Of a DNA stretch of 64,000 nt, positions 25,374 through 36,300 are shown one piece after another. Each line of letters begins with the position of its first letter. Within the stretch, counting starts at the first letter, position 1. The notes under the pieces were generated by a model. That model was given only the letters and a program-made list of their open reading frames with translations, was not told the DNA's origin and made no database searches. The position numbers and the translations under genes are program-made. Source of the DNA: Gillisia marina. Lineage in GTDB: Bacteria; Bacteroidota; Bacteroidia; Flavobacteriales; Flavobacteriaceae. The stretch covers positions 1 to 64,000 of the forward strand of contig NZ_AJLT01000012.1 of assembly GCF_000258765.1 (NCBI RefSeq). The letters are read 5' to 3'.

Positions 25374-25790
25374 TTATTTCACCGGCTTCACTCCAAGTTG
25401 TTGTAAAATTCCAAGTTCATTTGTAGCTCCCCATCGTTCTACTAATTTTCCATCTTCAAAACGGCCAATTTGCATTCCACGAACGCTAAATTGTTTCCCT
25501 GTGGGTGAGACACCCATAAATTCTCCCTTATGGGTCCCTGATACGGTATATGCGAAGGAAACGTTATTTTCATCTGTTACCATATGATCTACTTCCGCAC
25601 TAAAATCTGGAAATGCAGTTCTCATCATACTAAAAAAGTCAATAAAACCTTGTGCTCCGGGACCCTGAATATCTGCAGGATCGTGATCCTTTACTTTTTC
25701 TGAAACCACATCCCTTATCATTTCTAGTTTTCCGGTATTCACAGCTTCTCCAAATTTTTCCTGTGCTTTTACATTTTTATCTTTACTCAT
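25374..25790 (-). CDS. SnoaL-like ester cyclase/polyketide cyclase-fold protein
   Basis: 138 residues from the chosen ATG at 25790; an upstream ATG in frame at 25820 would add ten residues without homology. The NTF2-like SnoaL pattern is seen in AVNTGKLEMIRDVVSEKVKD, FIDFFSMMRTAFPDFSAEVD, GTHKGEFMGVSPTGKQ and ERWGATNELGILQQLG. Bacterial stand-alone SnoaL proteins are mostly of unknown substrate; none of the neighbours belong to polyketide metabolism. Cytoplasmic, no signal peptide. Confidence 0.85.
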   Translation of the reverse strand: MSKDKNVKAQEKFGEAVNTGKLEMIRDVVSEKVKDHDPADIQGPGAQGFIDFFSMMRTAFPDFSAEVDHMVTDENNVSFAYTVSGTHKGEFMGVSPTGKQFSVRGMQIGRFEDGKLVERWGATNELGILQQLGVKPVK

Positions 25791-25869
25791 AACAGTTTTA
25801 GTTTTATTAATAGAGATCAATTTATAAATCGAGTATTAAAAATTGTCCAAATACAACGTTAAACTTCTC

Positions 25870-27333
25870 TTACAGTCCGCTTATATAACTGCCGTACAAG
25901 TCTTTAAACTGAATCCCTTTAGTAAATCTATATTTATTCAGTTTTTTATACTCTACCAAGCCCCACAAGACAAACTCCTTTAAGAAATAAGAATCCTCCT
26001 TAGAAATACCAGATTGATATTTATCTATTAGCTGATTTAGTGGTGGAATAGAATCCAATCGTTCTTTATAATCTTTTTCTGAAAGATCGTCCAGCAGTTC
26101 AAATTCGCTTTCTGCAAAGAACCATTCAACAAGATCATTGTATGGATTATCCTCATCTACTTTTTCCAGTTTTTCGATCTTTGGAAAATATTTTGGAAAT
26201 AGTGTTTTCACAGCATCACTAATTAATTCTTGGGCAACAATAGCACTTCCCTCCTGCTCTCCTTCATAAACCAACTCTACTTTCCCTGTAATCGCGGGAA
26301 TAACTCCCAAAAAATCGCTAAACCTCAACAAGGTTTTTTCTTCTCCTGTGATTAACGCTCTGCGTTCTGCGGCACTTAATAGATTTTCAAATGCCGAAAT
26401 ACTTAACCTTGCGCTAATTCCACTTCTGGCATCTATAAATTCGTTATCACGCGCTTCAAAACTAATCTGCTCCAAAAGATCTTTAGCTAAATCCGGTACA
26501 TGCACCAAATTGAGTTGTCTTTCATCTAATTTAGCTTCCTGTTGGGTGATTGTCTTGGCCACTTCTATTGTGTGCGGATAATGCGTTAGAATTTGAGACC
26601 CAATTCTATCTTTTAAAGGAGTTACAATGCTTCCCCTATTGGTATAATCTTCAGGATTTGCAGTAAATACAAATTGCATGTCTAGTGGTAATCTTAACTT
26701 AAATCCACGTATTTGAATATCTCCTTCTTGAAGAATATTAAACAGCGCCACCTGAATTCTGGCCTGTAGATCTGGAAGTTCATTAATCACAAAAATACTT
26801 CGGTTTGCACGTGGAATCATCCCAAAATGAATTACACGATCATCTGCATAACTCAACTTTAAATTAGCAGCTTTTATAGGATCTACATCCCCAATAAGAT
26901 CGGCAACAGTAACATCTGGAGTGGCTAATTTTTCGAAGAATCGATCCTCTCGTGCAATCCAACTAATTGGAGTATTATCTCCTTTCTCGTTAATTAATTC
27001 TTTGGCATATCTAGATATTGGATGAAAAGGATCATCATTAATTTCTGATCCTTCAACTATCGGAATCCATTCATCTAAAAGATTAACCATGAGTCTGGCT
27101 AATCGTGTTTTAGCTTGCCCTCTTAAACCTAGAAAATTAATGTTATGCTTTGATAGAATCGCTCTTTCCAACTCCGGTATCACTGTATGTTCATACCCAT
27201 GAATTCCTTCAAAAGAACTTTTCCCACTTTTTATATTGCTTAATAAATTCTGCCTTAATTCTTCTTTAATGCCTTTGGTCGTATACCCTGATTTCTTTAG
27301 TTCGCCAAAAGTTTTTATATTTTCTATTTTCAT
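25870..27333 (-). CDS. AAA+ ATPase of the MoxR/Mg-chelatase ChlI type
   Basis: 487 residues. Walker A is in NFLGLRGQAKTRLARLMVNL near residue 83, Walker B in IFVINELPDLQARIQVALF near 180, followed by sensor 1 in MQFVFTANPEDYTNRG and an Arg-finger region in LKDRIGSQILTHYP. C-terminal lid helices extend from about 250. ATPases of this group unfold or insert cofactors into partners together with a VWA-domain protein, and here the VWA gene lies 73 bases upstream on the same strand. No chlorophyll or cobalamin genes are nearby, so a chaperone-like role is more likely than metal chelation (inference). Confidence 0.88.
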   Translation of the reverse strand: MKIENIKTFGELKKSGYTTKGIKEELRQNLLSNIKSGKSSFEGIHGYEHTVIPELERAILSKHNINFLGLRGQAKTRLARLMVNLLDEWIPIVEGSEINDDPFHPISRYAKELINEKGDNTPISWIAREDRFFEKLATPDVTVADLIGDVDPIKAANLKLSYADDRVIHFGMIPRANRSIFVINELPDLQARIQVALFNILQEGDIQIRGFKLRLPLDMQFVFTANPEDYTNRGSIVTPLKDRIGSQILTHYPHTIEVAKTITQQEAKLDERQLNLVHVPDLAKDLLEQISFEARDNEFIDARSGISARLSISAFENLLSAAERRALITGEEKTLLRFSDFLGVIPAITGKVELVYEGEQEGSAIVAQELISDAVKTLFPKYFPKIEKLEKVDEDNPYNDLVEWFFAESEFELLDDLSEKDYKERLDSIPPLNQLIDKYQSGISKEDSYFLKEFVLWGLVEYKKLNKYRFTKGIQFKDLYGSYISGL

Positions 27334-27406
27334 ATTTCTGATTATTTAGTTCGGATAAATTCTCTGAACTCAACGCATTCTTTAGTTATTCTATTTTGAA
27401 ATTATA

Positions 27407-28537
27407 TTATCCTCTAATTTTCTTCTTCCTATTGTTTTCATAATCCTCAAAGATCATTTCACCCAAACCTTTAAGTCCGGTGAAAAATGCTTTTCCATGA
27501 TTCGCTTGCGTAAACTCTCTAACAAACCGTTCTAGGTAAGGGTCTTTGGCTATCATAAAAGTTGTGATTGGGATATGTAACTTTCTGGCCTGACTGGCAG
27601 CATTGTAACATTTTTCAACTATATAAGGATCAAGACCTACACTATTCTTATAATACGTACCATCACGTTCTCGTATGCAACTCGGTTTCCCATCGGTGAT
27701 CATGAAAATTTGCTTGTTTGTATTCCTTTTACGCCTTAAAAGATCCATTGCCAATTGTAACCCAGCAACTGTATTGGTATGATATGGACCCACATTTAAA
27801 TATGGTAAATCTTTTATAGAAATCGCCCAGGCATCATTCCCGAAAACAAGAATATCTAACGTGTCTTTAGGATATCGAGTAGTAATAAGTTCTGCAAGCG
27901 CCATTGCTACCTTTTTTGCCGGTGTAATCCTATCTTCACCATACAGAATCATACTATGACTTATATCTATCATGAGCACAGTGCTCATTTGTGATTTATG
28001 ATGGGTTTCTTCTACAACAAGATCATCTTCCGTCATTTTAAATTCCCCGGCACCATGATTGATCTGAGCATTTTTTAAACTTTCGGTCATTGAAATCTTA
28101 TCTAAAGAATCGCCATAATGAAATTCCTTAAATTCACCTGTATGCTCATCACCTAAGCCTTGGTATTTTGTAGAATGATTCCCGGAACCGCTTCGCTTAA
28201 TTTTTCCGAAGATCTGATTTAAGGCTTGCTGCCGGATAGCTCTTTCAGTTTTAGCTGTAATCCCCATTCCTCCTTTGCCATCCGGTTTTATCTCCTCGCG
28301 GATATATCCCTTTTTCTTAAGGTCTTCAATAAAGTCGTCTATGGTATATTCACTCGTGGTAAGCTTATATTCTACATCCAATTGTCTAAGCCACTCGATA
28401 GCCTCTTCAAAGTCTCCTGAAGTATGTGTAATTAATTCTTTAAATATTTCGAATAACTTATCGAAAGGACTTTTCTCTTCCTCTTCAAATTTTTTGAAAA
28501 TAAAACCGCTGCGTATGCTTTCAACCTTCTTTTTCAT
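27407..28537 (-). CDS. VWA-domain protein, partner of the MoxR/ChlI-type ATPase
   Basis: 376 residues. The N-terminal half is charged and helical. The VWA domain (about 185-360) has the metal site D-x-S-x-S in VLMIDISHSMILYGEDRI, with the further T and D ligands in GPYHTNTVAGLQ and FMITDGKPSC, so Mg-dependent ligand binding should be intact. No signal peptide or membrane helix. Such VWA proteins bind the AAA+ partner and the client. Gene order VWA then ATPase, 73 bases apart, fits one operon. Client unknown. Confidence 0.85.
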   Translation of the reverse strand: MKKKVESIRSGFIFKKFEEEEKSPFDKLFEIFKELITHTSGDFEEAIEWLRQLDVEYKLTTSEYTIDDFIEDLKKKGYIREEIKPDGKGGMGITAKTERAIRQQALNQIFGKIKRSGSGNHSTKYQGLGDEHTGEFKEFHYGDSLDKISMTESLKNAQINHGAGEFKMTEDDLVVEETHHKSQMSTVLMIDISHSMILYGEDRITPAKKVAMALAELITTRYPKDTLDILVFGNDAWAISIKDLPYLNVGPYHTNTVAGLQLAMDLLRRKRNTNKQIFMITDGKPSCIRERDGTYYKNSVGLDPYIVEKCYNAASQARKLHIPITTFMIAKDPYLERFVREFTQANHGKAFFTGLKGLGEMIFEDYENNRKKKIRG

Positions 28538-28740
28538 ATTTTAAAGTTAACTTATTTTAAGCGTACTATGAAGTTATCCTGATGTGAACAGGAACTAAAC
28601 TTTTGTTAATTCAAAGTAGATTTTAAAATCTCCAACATCCTGATAGTCGGTAAGAACAACTAAAAATTGATTTTTTGATGTTATACTTTTCTTAAACCTT
28701 TCAAAGGTTTGTTCAAGAAATATGAGATTTGAAAAAAATA

Positions 28741-29574
28741 ATGAAAATGATAAAAAATACGTTCCTTCTTATAGTTCTTTGTTTGTTTAGTCTTTCCGGT
28801 TTTTCACAAGAAAAAAAGGAATCTCCCTATGAGACCAATTTTGTAAAAGATGGAATCTGGATAACCTCTGCAGTAGGTTTAAATGTGTTAGGAGTAAAAA
28901 TAATTCAGGATAAAGATGAGCTAAGCTTAAACGATTTAAACAATCTCTCTAAAGATGATATTTGGGGTGTAGATCGTTGGGCTGCGGGATATTATTCTGA
29001 ACAAGCGAATGATGATAGCTATATTCCATTTTATGCATCATTTGTAATGCCATTTGCCCTCTTATTTAATGAAAATGAACGTGGAAATGCAGGTCAGATT
29101 TCCGTGCTTTTTGTAGAAACAATGGCTACTACCGGTGCATTATTTACCATTACTGCCGGTTTAGTTGAAAAAAGTAGGCCTTTAGTATATAATGAGTCTT
29201 TAGAAACAGAGCAAAGAATTGATAGCGATGAACAGCGTTCGTTTTTCGCTGGACATACTGCTGCTACTGCTGCTGCCTCATTTTTCGCAGCAAAAGTATT
29301 TAACGATTTTAATCCGGATTCACCTTTAAAACCTTTGGTTTGGGGAATTGCTGCAGCGGTACCTGCTTCTGTTGGTTATATGCGAATAAAAGCCGGAAAA
29401 CACTTCCTTACAGATAACTTAATTGGATATGGCGTTGGTGCTGCAGCAGGAATTTTAATTCCGGAATTACATAAAAAAGGAAATAAGAATCTTCAAATTT
29501 ATCCAACCACTAGTTTTAACCACGGAGTTTATAATTTTACAACACAAGGATTGGCTTTAAATTATAAGTTTTAA
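28741..29574 (+). CDS. PAP2-superfamily phosphatase, exported
   Basis: 277 residues from the ATG at 28741; a TTG 12 bases earlier and an ATG at 28747 are alternatives. The signal peptide ends near LSGFSQE. The phosphatase signature is complete in three parts: VEKSRPLVYN (K-x6-RP type), FFAGHTAATAAASFFA (PSGH-like, with Ala for Ser) and RIKAGKHFLTDNLIG (R-x5-H-x3-D). It dephosphorylates lipid phosphates such as undecaprenyl pyrophosphate or phosphatidate at the periplasmic face; which one is unknown. The EEP gene follows after 46 bases. Confidence 0.87.
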   Translation: MKMIKNTFLLIVLCLFSLSGFSQEKKESPYETNFVKDGIWITSAVGLNVLGVKIIQDKDELSLNDLNNLSKDDIWGVDRWAAGYYSEQANDDSYIPFYASFVMPFALLFNENERGNAGQISVLFVETMATTGALFTITAGLVEKSRPLVYNESLETEQRIDSDEQRSFFAGHTAATAAASFFAAKVFNDFNPDSPLKPLVWGIAAAVPASVGYMRIKAGKHFLTDNLIGYGVGAAAGILIPELHKKGNKNLQIYPTTSFNHGVYNFTTQGLALNYKF

Positions 29575-29620
29575 AAGAAAGCTTAAATTGCCACTTATTT
29601 AAAGGAAGCCAAGCTTATTT

Positions 29621-30700
29621 ATGGAAGTGCACGAAATTATAGTTGTTGTTTTTGGAATCGTGATGTTGATACCAACATTGGCATCTATAACCAGGTTCGA
29701 TCATTGGTGGGTTCGTGGTTTTGATTTCCCAAGATTACAAATCAGTTTTTTATTGATTGTAGAAATAACAGCCTTTATCTTAGTTTTTACTTTCGATGAT
29801 GTTTGGGAAATAATATTCTTATTCCTATTAGCGTTCAGTCTTTTTTATCAACTGATTAGAATTTATCCTTACACCAAATTAGCGAAAAAAACGGTTGAGT
29901 CTTTTAGTGGTGATGATACCAAAAACCATATTTCTATCTTGGTAAGTAATGTACTTACTACTAACACCAGCTACGATAAATTGATAGATCTTGTAAACAG
30001 CAAGAAGCCAGATATTTTACTCACTCTTGAGACAGATAAAAAGTGGGAAACTGAATTGGAGACCATTGAAGATGAGTATAAATATTCGGTAAAGATCCCT
30101 ATGGATAATTTATATGGGATGCACTTATATTCCAAACTGGAGTTGAAAAACATCAAAGTAAAATATCTTATAGACGATGAAATTCCTTCTATCCATGGAC
30201 ACGCCATTTTGCCCAATGGACATCCTGTAAAAATACATTGCTTACATCCAAAACCACCAAGTCCTACAGAAGATCTTACTTCTACAAATAGAGATGCAGA
30301 ATTATTATTTGTTGGTAGAGATGTAAAAAAAGACAAAGAAACAGTATTGGTATTAGGAGATCTTAATGATGTAGCTTGGTCTCGTACTACCAGATTATTT
30401 CAAAAAATTAGCGGATTAATGGATCCTCGATTGGGAAGAGGTTTTTATAATACCTTTCACACCGGCTATTTCTTTCTTAGATGGCCCCTAGATCATGTTT
30501 TTCATACTTCAGATTTTACCTTAGTAAAGATTGCGCGATTGCAAAGCATTGGCTCCGATCATTTTCCTATGTATATTAAGTTGAATTATGAGCCTAGGGC
30601 TGAAGATTTTCAAGATAAGCCTGAAGAAGCAGATTCTGAAGAAGAAGAGTGGGCTGAAGAAAAAATAAACAATGGAAATCCTACCGAAACAGATGTTTAA
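29621..30700 (+). CDS. membrane-anchored endonuclease/exonuclease/phosphatase family protein
   Basis: 359 residues. Three hydrophobic helices lie in the first 80 residues; the rest (about 100-325) is the EEP fold: HISILVSNVLTTNTSYDKLI, PDILLTLETDKKW (metal-ligand Glu), VLVLGDLNDVAWSRTTRLF (D-x-N) and SIGSDHFPMYIKLNY (S-D-H). The catalytic domain probably faces the periplasm. A strongly acidic C-terminal tail follows. Bacterial members of this set act on nucleic acids or phospholipids; substrate unknown. Its stop codon overlaps that of the convergent response regulator by four bases. Confidence 0.85.
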   Translation: MEVHEIIVVVFGIVMLIPTLASITRFDHWWVRGFDFPRLQISFLLIVEITAFILVFTFDDVWEIIFLFLLAFSLFYQLIRIYPYTKLAKKTVESFSGDDTKNHISILVSNVLTTNTSYDKLIDLVNSKKPDILLTLETDKKWETELETIEDEYKYSVKIPMDNLYGMHLYSKLELKNIKVKYLIDDEIPSIHGHAILPNGHPVKIHCLHPKPPSPTEDLTSTNRDAELLFVGRDVKKDKETVLVLGDLNDVAWSRTTRLFQKISGLMDPRLGRGFYNTFHTGYFFLRWPLDHVFHTSDFTLVKIARLQSIGSDHFPMYIKLNYEPRAEDFQDKPEEADSEEEEWAEEKINNGNPTETDV

Positions 30701-31101
30701 TTAGGATGCGGGAAATAGGGCTTTAAGATAGGTAATTCCTTGAGTTGTGTACAATTTTTAGCGGTTATTGGCTTTTCAATAAAATTTATAACCCTCGGAT
30801 ATTTTTTCGCTTTCTCTTTGTCGTTATAGTCTATAGAAGAGGTTACCATAAAAACAGAAATATTATTCTTAACACTCATTTTCTCGATCTCCTCAAGAAA
30901 TTGCCATCCATTCATCATTGGCATATTAATGTCTAATAACAATAAATAATGATGCTCTCCGGACGCTGAATTTAAATATTCCACAGCTTCAGATGCCCTC
31001 TTAAATTTTAAAGGTTCCTTAGTTACACTACAGTTCTGAAGTAATTTCCCTTGAACTAATGTAACAATATCATCATCATCTATTATAAGTACTTTCAGCA
31101 T
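30697..31101 (-). CDS. single-domain response regulator (fourth gene of the signalling operon)
   Basis: 134 residues, receiver domain only. DDD acidic pocket in LIIDDDDIVTLVQ, phosphoacceptor Asp in LLLLDINMPMMNGWQFL (about residue 59), Thr/Ser in FMVTSSID and Lys in FIEKPITAK are all present. No output domain, so it works by protein contact or as a phosphate sink. Its ATG overlaps the stop of the upstream sensor by one base (TAATG), so translation is probably coupled. Confidence 0.9.
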   Translation of the reverse strand: MLKVLIIDDDDIVTLVQGKLLQNCSVTKEPLKFKRASEAVEYLNSASGEHHYLLLLDINMPMMNGWQFLEEIEKMSVKNNISVFMVTSSIDYNDKEKAKKYPRVINFIEKPITAKNCTQLKELPILKPYFPHPN

Positions 31102-32868
31102 TAGCGGGGGTTTAGAGTAACATCTTCGGTTTTACTTGTAATATTTCGGATGATACTATCCAATTCTTTGGCAGAAGAATTAATATGCTCTAATAATTCA
31201 GATTGCTCATCTATATTAGGGTAATTTTGAATAAGGTCTACTAATCCCATAATCCTTGCCAAAGGAGCCCGAACCACATGAGACTGTGTCCAAGCAATAT
31301 CTTTTAATCTGCTGTTATGGTCTTCTATGGTTTGAATGTAGTTTTGAATCTCTGTAATATCTTGCATAGCACCAATTATACGAATGGTGCTACCGTTTTC
31401 ATCTGTAATTAGATAACTTCTATCTAAAATATACTTATAGCTCCCATCTGCACATTTAAATCTATATTCAATTTGAATATGTCCAGACCTAAGTTTTTGT
31501 ACTTGTTTCGAATATCTTCGAACCCGTTCCATATCCTCCGGGTGCAGTTTACTGTTCCACCAATTACCGGTATTAACTATGTCACTTTTAGAATAGCCAA
31601 AAACAGTTTCTATCCCTTCATTATAATACATTTTGTCATTTAAAACATCGTAGTCTGTAATGGTATCACTAGTTGCCTTTGCAACAATATCATAGCGCTT
31701 TAAGCTATGAATTAATTTTTTCTCTTGCTTGATGAATTCTGTTATATCCCTTGAATTAGCAACCAAGCCATTTACAGACATGTCGTCATTTAAGTTGGTA
31801 ATTATAGTCTCTATATAACGCCACTTATTAGTTGAAGTCTTAATTCTATAAGAAGGAATCTGAACTCTCCTATTATCTTTTAATTTTAACAAATGTTCCT
31901 TTACACTTTCAACATCATTTTCATGGATATAATGGAAAAAATTATTCTGAATCATATCCAGATCGGAGATCCCTGTCATTTGCAAAGAGGAAGGACTTAC
32001 ATATGATAATTCACCATCAAAATTCATAATCATTATTAAATCTGAAGCATCCTGCACTAACGCCCTAAAGCGTTTCTCACTACATTTTAAAGCTTGCTCT
32101 GCATCTAACTGAGCAGTGATATCCTTGGCTTGTGTAACGCGTGCTTCCCTACCATCAAATTCTATAGGATTGCTTTTAATTTCCATGTGCACAATTTCAC
32201 CATTTTTTTTTATGGTGTTTCACAGTTACCCCAAATTTATCATGATAGTTGTTTTGCCATGCGGTTTCAACTTCCTCATATATATCCTTTGTCCAAAGAT
32301 CACGAACATTCATTGTTAGAAATTCATCTTTAGAATATCCATATAAAGCTACAGCAGCATCGTTTACATTTAAAAACTCTAATGTGTGTTTGTCCAACAC
32401 CCACATTGGTAATGGGCTAAAATCAAATAGTGCTTTATATTTTCTCTCAGATTCATTTAATTTAAAATCGATGCTTTTACGCTCTATACTATAAAAGATA
32501 CTTTTTGCTAATTGAGAGGAACTTAAATCATCCTTTAATAAATAATCTGAAATTCCCAAAGACAAAGTTTTTACTCCAAATTGTTTATTAGCAAAACCTG
32601 TGAGAACAATTATGGGTGTATTGGGAGCAAGACCTACCATATTTGTAACCAAGGCTTCACTATCCTGCACATCTGGCAGAGATAGATCTAGCAATACAAC
32701 CTTAAAGTTATGATCTCGGCTTAGATTACCTTTAGCTTCTTTAAAAGTTGATGCTCGAGTTAAGTTAATTTGTAAATGTTCTTCGCTTAAATATTCTTCG
32801 ATTAAGATATAGTCCCCTATATGATCTTCTACTACAAGTATATCTAGAACTCCTGTATTATAAGTCAT
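31101..32868 (-). CDS. REC-PAS-PAS-PAS protein with orphan H-box, no ATPase domain (frame broken at an A9 run)
   Basis: About 588 residues after removing one base from the run 32203-32211; as written it stops after KHHKKKW and resumes as KKNGEIVHMEIK. The order is: receiver domain (about 5-120; LLDLSLPDVQDSE has the Asp), PAS (about 140-255), PAS (about 270-390) and PAS with PAC (about 395-515). The C-terminal two-helix DHp-like segment (about 520-585) has H-box AWTQSHVVRAPLARIMGLVD. It ends 60 residues later, without any N, G1 or G2 ATP-binding box. So it can accept or relay phosphate but not make it itself, if the histidine is active. Same operon as the large kinase. Confidence 0.83.
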
Positions 32869-32875
32869 ATAAGCT

Positions 32876-33307
32876 TTATTTGAAAACAGGAAGTTGTACT
32901 GTAGATAACCAAAACTTCTCTATTGAAGAAATAACCTTGGCAAAATCATCGGCATCCACAGGTTTAACAATATAACAGTTAGCTTGATTTTTGTAACATT
33001 CGCTTATATCATTTTTTGAAGAAGAGGTGCTAAGCATTATTACTGGTATGTGTTTAATGTTAGAACTCTGTTTTATTTTCTTTAAAACCTCATGCCCATT
33101 CATTTTAGGCAAATTAATATCTAACAAAATGAGATCTGGAGTAATCGCCGAATTGTATTTTTCTTTCTTTTCTAAGAATAACAAGGCCTCCCAACCATCT
33201 TTTACAACATGAAGTTCTTTTAATATGTGCCCTTCTAGTAAGGCTTCTGTAGTTAAAAGAATGTCGCCTTCATTATCTTCAATAAGTAGAATATTAATAG
33301 GGTTCAT
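32876..33307 (-). CDS. RcpA-type single-domain response regulator
   Basis: 143 residues. Receiver domain with EDNEGD acidic pocket, Asp in LILLDINLPKMNGHEVL, Thr/Ser in VIMLSTSSSKND and Lys in CYIVKPVDADDF. The IEDNEGD start and the long alpha-4 region are typical of the RcpA/Rcp1 group that takes phosphate from phytochrome-like kinases with HDLQEPLR boxes, and such a kinase is the next gene upstream, 33 bases away. Output is by interaction. Confidence 0.9.
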   Translation of the reverse strand: MNPINILLIEDNEGDILLTTEALLEGHILKELHVVKDGWEALLFLEKKEKYNSAITPDLILLDINLPKMNGHEVLKKIKQSSNIKHIPVIMLSTSSSKNDISECYKNQANCYIVKPVDADDFAKVISSIEKFWLSTVQLPVFK

Positions 33308-33340
33308 ATGGTAATTTTTAATGGGGCTGTCTCAAATATA

Positions 33341-36300
33341 CTAATTTTGTTTTTTAATTGTGATATGGAAGGTACTTCCTTTATTTATTTTCGAACTCAC
33401 CCAAATTTTTCCACCATGATTTTCAATAATCTTTCTGCAAATTGCCAAACCAATACCAGTACCAGAATATTGGTCTTTGCTATGTAACCTTTGAAAAACT
33501 ACAAATATCTTTTCGAAAAATTGCTCTTCAATACCAATACCATTATCTGCAATATCTATTTGCCAATACTCTAAAAATTCTATTATTTCTATTTTAATTT
33601 CAGCTTTATTCTCGGAATTCTGATATTTTAAAGCATTCGTTATTAAATTGGATAATACCCGTTGCAAAGGAATTGGAGCGGCATAAATTTTAGGAAGCTT
33701 ATCAAATATTATTTCTCCCTGCGCCTCTATGAAAAGATCTCTATGTAAACTTTTTATCTCATTAATCATTACATTTAAATCTATTTCCTCGAGCTGATAA
33801 TCCATTCTTCCAACACGTGAATATTCCAAAAGATCTAAAAGAATCTGTCGCATTCTAACAGCGCCATCTGTAGCGTAAAAAATATATTGTTGGGCTTTTG
33901 GATCTAATTGATCTTTATACTTTTTATTTAACTGAGTTAGAAAACTAGTAACCATCCTTAATGGCTCCTGAAGATCATGAGAAGCTATATAAGCAAATTG
34001 TTCTAATTCGGCATTCGAGGTTGCCAATTCATTCGCTCGATGCTTCAATTTAGAATTCAATTGTTCTAGGGCAATCGCATTCTGTTTTAATTGACTAATA
34101 TCTTGAAGAGATCCTATCATTCTTATAGGAATACCCTCTTCATTTCTTGTAATTAATCCCCGATCTATTACTATAGAAATTTCTTTATCTGCTTTTATCA
34201 ATCTATATTCATATTCCCATATATCTACGGAATTATCTTCCATGGCACTCTCGAGGCTCGCAACTACTTGCTCTTTGTCATCGGGGTGCAATTGATTCTC
34301 CCAATGCTCTAAGCCTTTATCCAAAGGAGGGATTGCATATCCAAAAGAACTAAAATAGGCCTCGCTCCACTCCAAAGTGTCTTGCGGGATATCCCAATCG
34401 TATATAGCTTCATGGGTAACTTTTGTAATAAGATCGTAACGTTCTTTGGCTATTCTAATCTCCTCACCTGCCCTCTTTTTCGTTGTAATATCTTTAAAAT
34501 AAACTGACAGACCCGAAGCACTAGGATATGCATTCACCTCGAACCAAGTATCATAGGGTGCAAAATAATCTTCAAAAGAGACTTTTTTTCTTGTTTTAAA
34601 TGCTTTTGAATAATTTTTATATGAAATGGATTCTTTAGCCTCTGGAAAGAAGTCCCATAGGTTTTTATTTAAAATAACATCTTTGGGAATCCTAAACAAT
34701 TTTTCAGCCTCACTATTAAAATAGGTAATTACCCAATCTTTCGTCATGGAGAAAAAACCATCTGTAATGCTTTCCAGAATATTATTAACCTGATCGTTAT
34801 ATTGCTTTAACTCTTTCTCATAATTTTTACGGTGAGAGATATCTGTATGAATTCCATATACAGCAATTAATTCGTTATTTTGATTAAGAATTGGTCCGCC
34901 GCTAAATTGATAATCTAAAACTTCTTTAGATTTATTTATCAGCTGAATATCTCCATTCCAAGGCTTTCCGCTTAGAAGTTGATTATAAATTTGCTTTCCT
35001 TGGGCTAGATTTTTAAACGTAGATTTAATTTTGGTGATATAACCCATTTCATTTTCACCGTAACCCAATGCTTTCTTAAATGAATCATTAAAGTAAACAT
35101 CATCTGTTTTTAAGTCCAGTATGCTTACTCCTTCTGAAAAGTTCTCAATTATATTTTTAAATTTCAGCATTTCTAAATTCGCGGTCTTTAATGGAGTTAC
35201 GTCTAACCCAAAAAGATTAATGACTTCATTATCTGAAATAATCTCCGAAGGGGTCCAAGAAATCCATTTCCAATCTCCGCATTTAGTTCTACATCTGCCT
35301 TCAAAAGATCGTGGCTTATAGCCTTGCGTAACTTCATTCAATCTTTCAAAAGAAACTGCTACCTCGTCTGAATGCAGAAATTCATGATAAGGAGTATTTA
35401 ATAATTCTTCTTCAGAAAAACCAAAGATTTTAGTAAAGGAGGGGCTTACTTTTTTTAGATACCCGTCCATGCCAATAACCGCAATTAAATTTGGAGAATC
35501 TTTGAAAAGATTATTAAGTTGAGATTCTGCATTTTTTCGTTGGATATCACTCGAAATCTGTAAGCTTAATCTATTTAAAATTTCCTTGATAATGCCAAGT
35601 TCCCTATCCATTTTTCCATAAAAAGTAAGTACCTGAATTACTTTTTTATCAAAAATGATAGGCACTCCAACTAAAACACTATTAGATTCTTTATTTAAAA
35701 AGATTTCGGTTTTATGAGATTCTAATACATCCCCAACTAGATTTTGAGGCGAACTTAGATTTCTAATTTCTAAACCAATGCCACTATCTTCTTTCTTTTT
35801 ATAATTTGCCGTTTCCTTTACATTAGGATTGGTATGACTCACTTCCCAAGCCTGAGCAACGTCAAAATTAAAATACTCAGAGATTGCAGATATCGTTTCA
35901 AATAAACCTTGTTGTAAGTTTTCTGACATTCGTAAAGAATCGATTAGCTTTGAAACTAATTTCTGCTCTTGTTCCAACTCGTAGCTTTCAGTAATATTAC
36001 GAGCTATCCCAACCAATCCTATCACTTCGCCTTCCCCAGTTTTAAATGGCACTTTGGTTAATAGTATCACCTCCTTTTTACCATTGTGATCATAGACAAT
36101 ATCCTTTCTATTGATAACGGGTTTGTCATTTTCCATAACTAACCGATTATCTTTCATTATTTCCAAACCTTCCTCTACCGGTAAATATTCTGTAGGTAGT
36201 TGATTTAAAATGTCCTTCTCGCTATCCCTCCCTAGATATTCTGAATAGAACCTCTTATTAGCAAGCATAACTTCATCTTTCTTATTTTTTACAAAAATAT

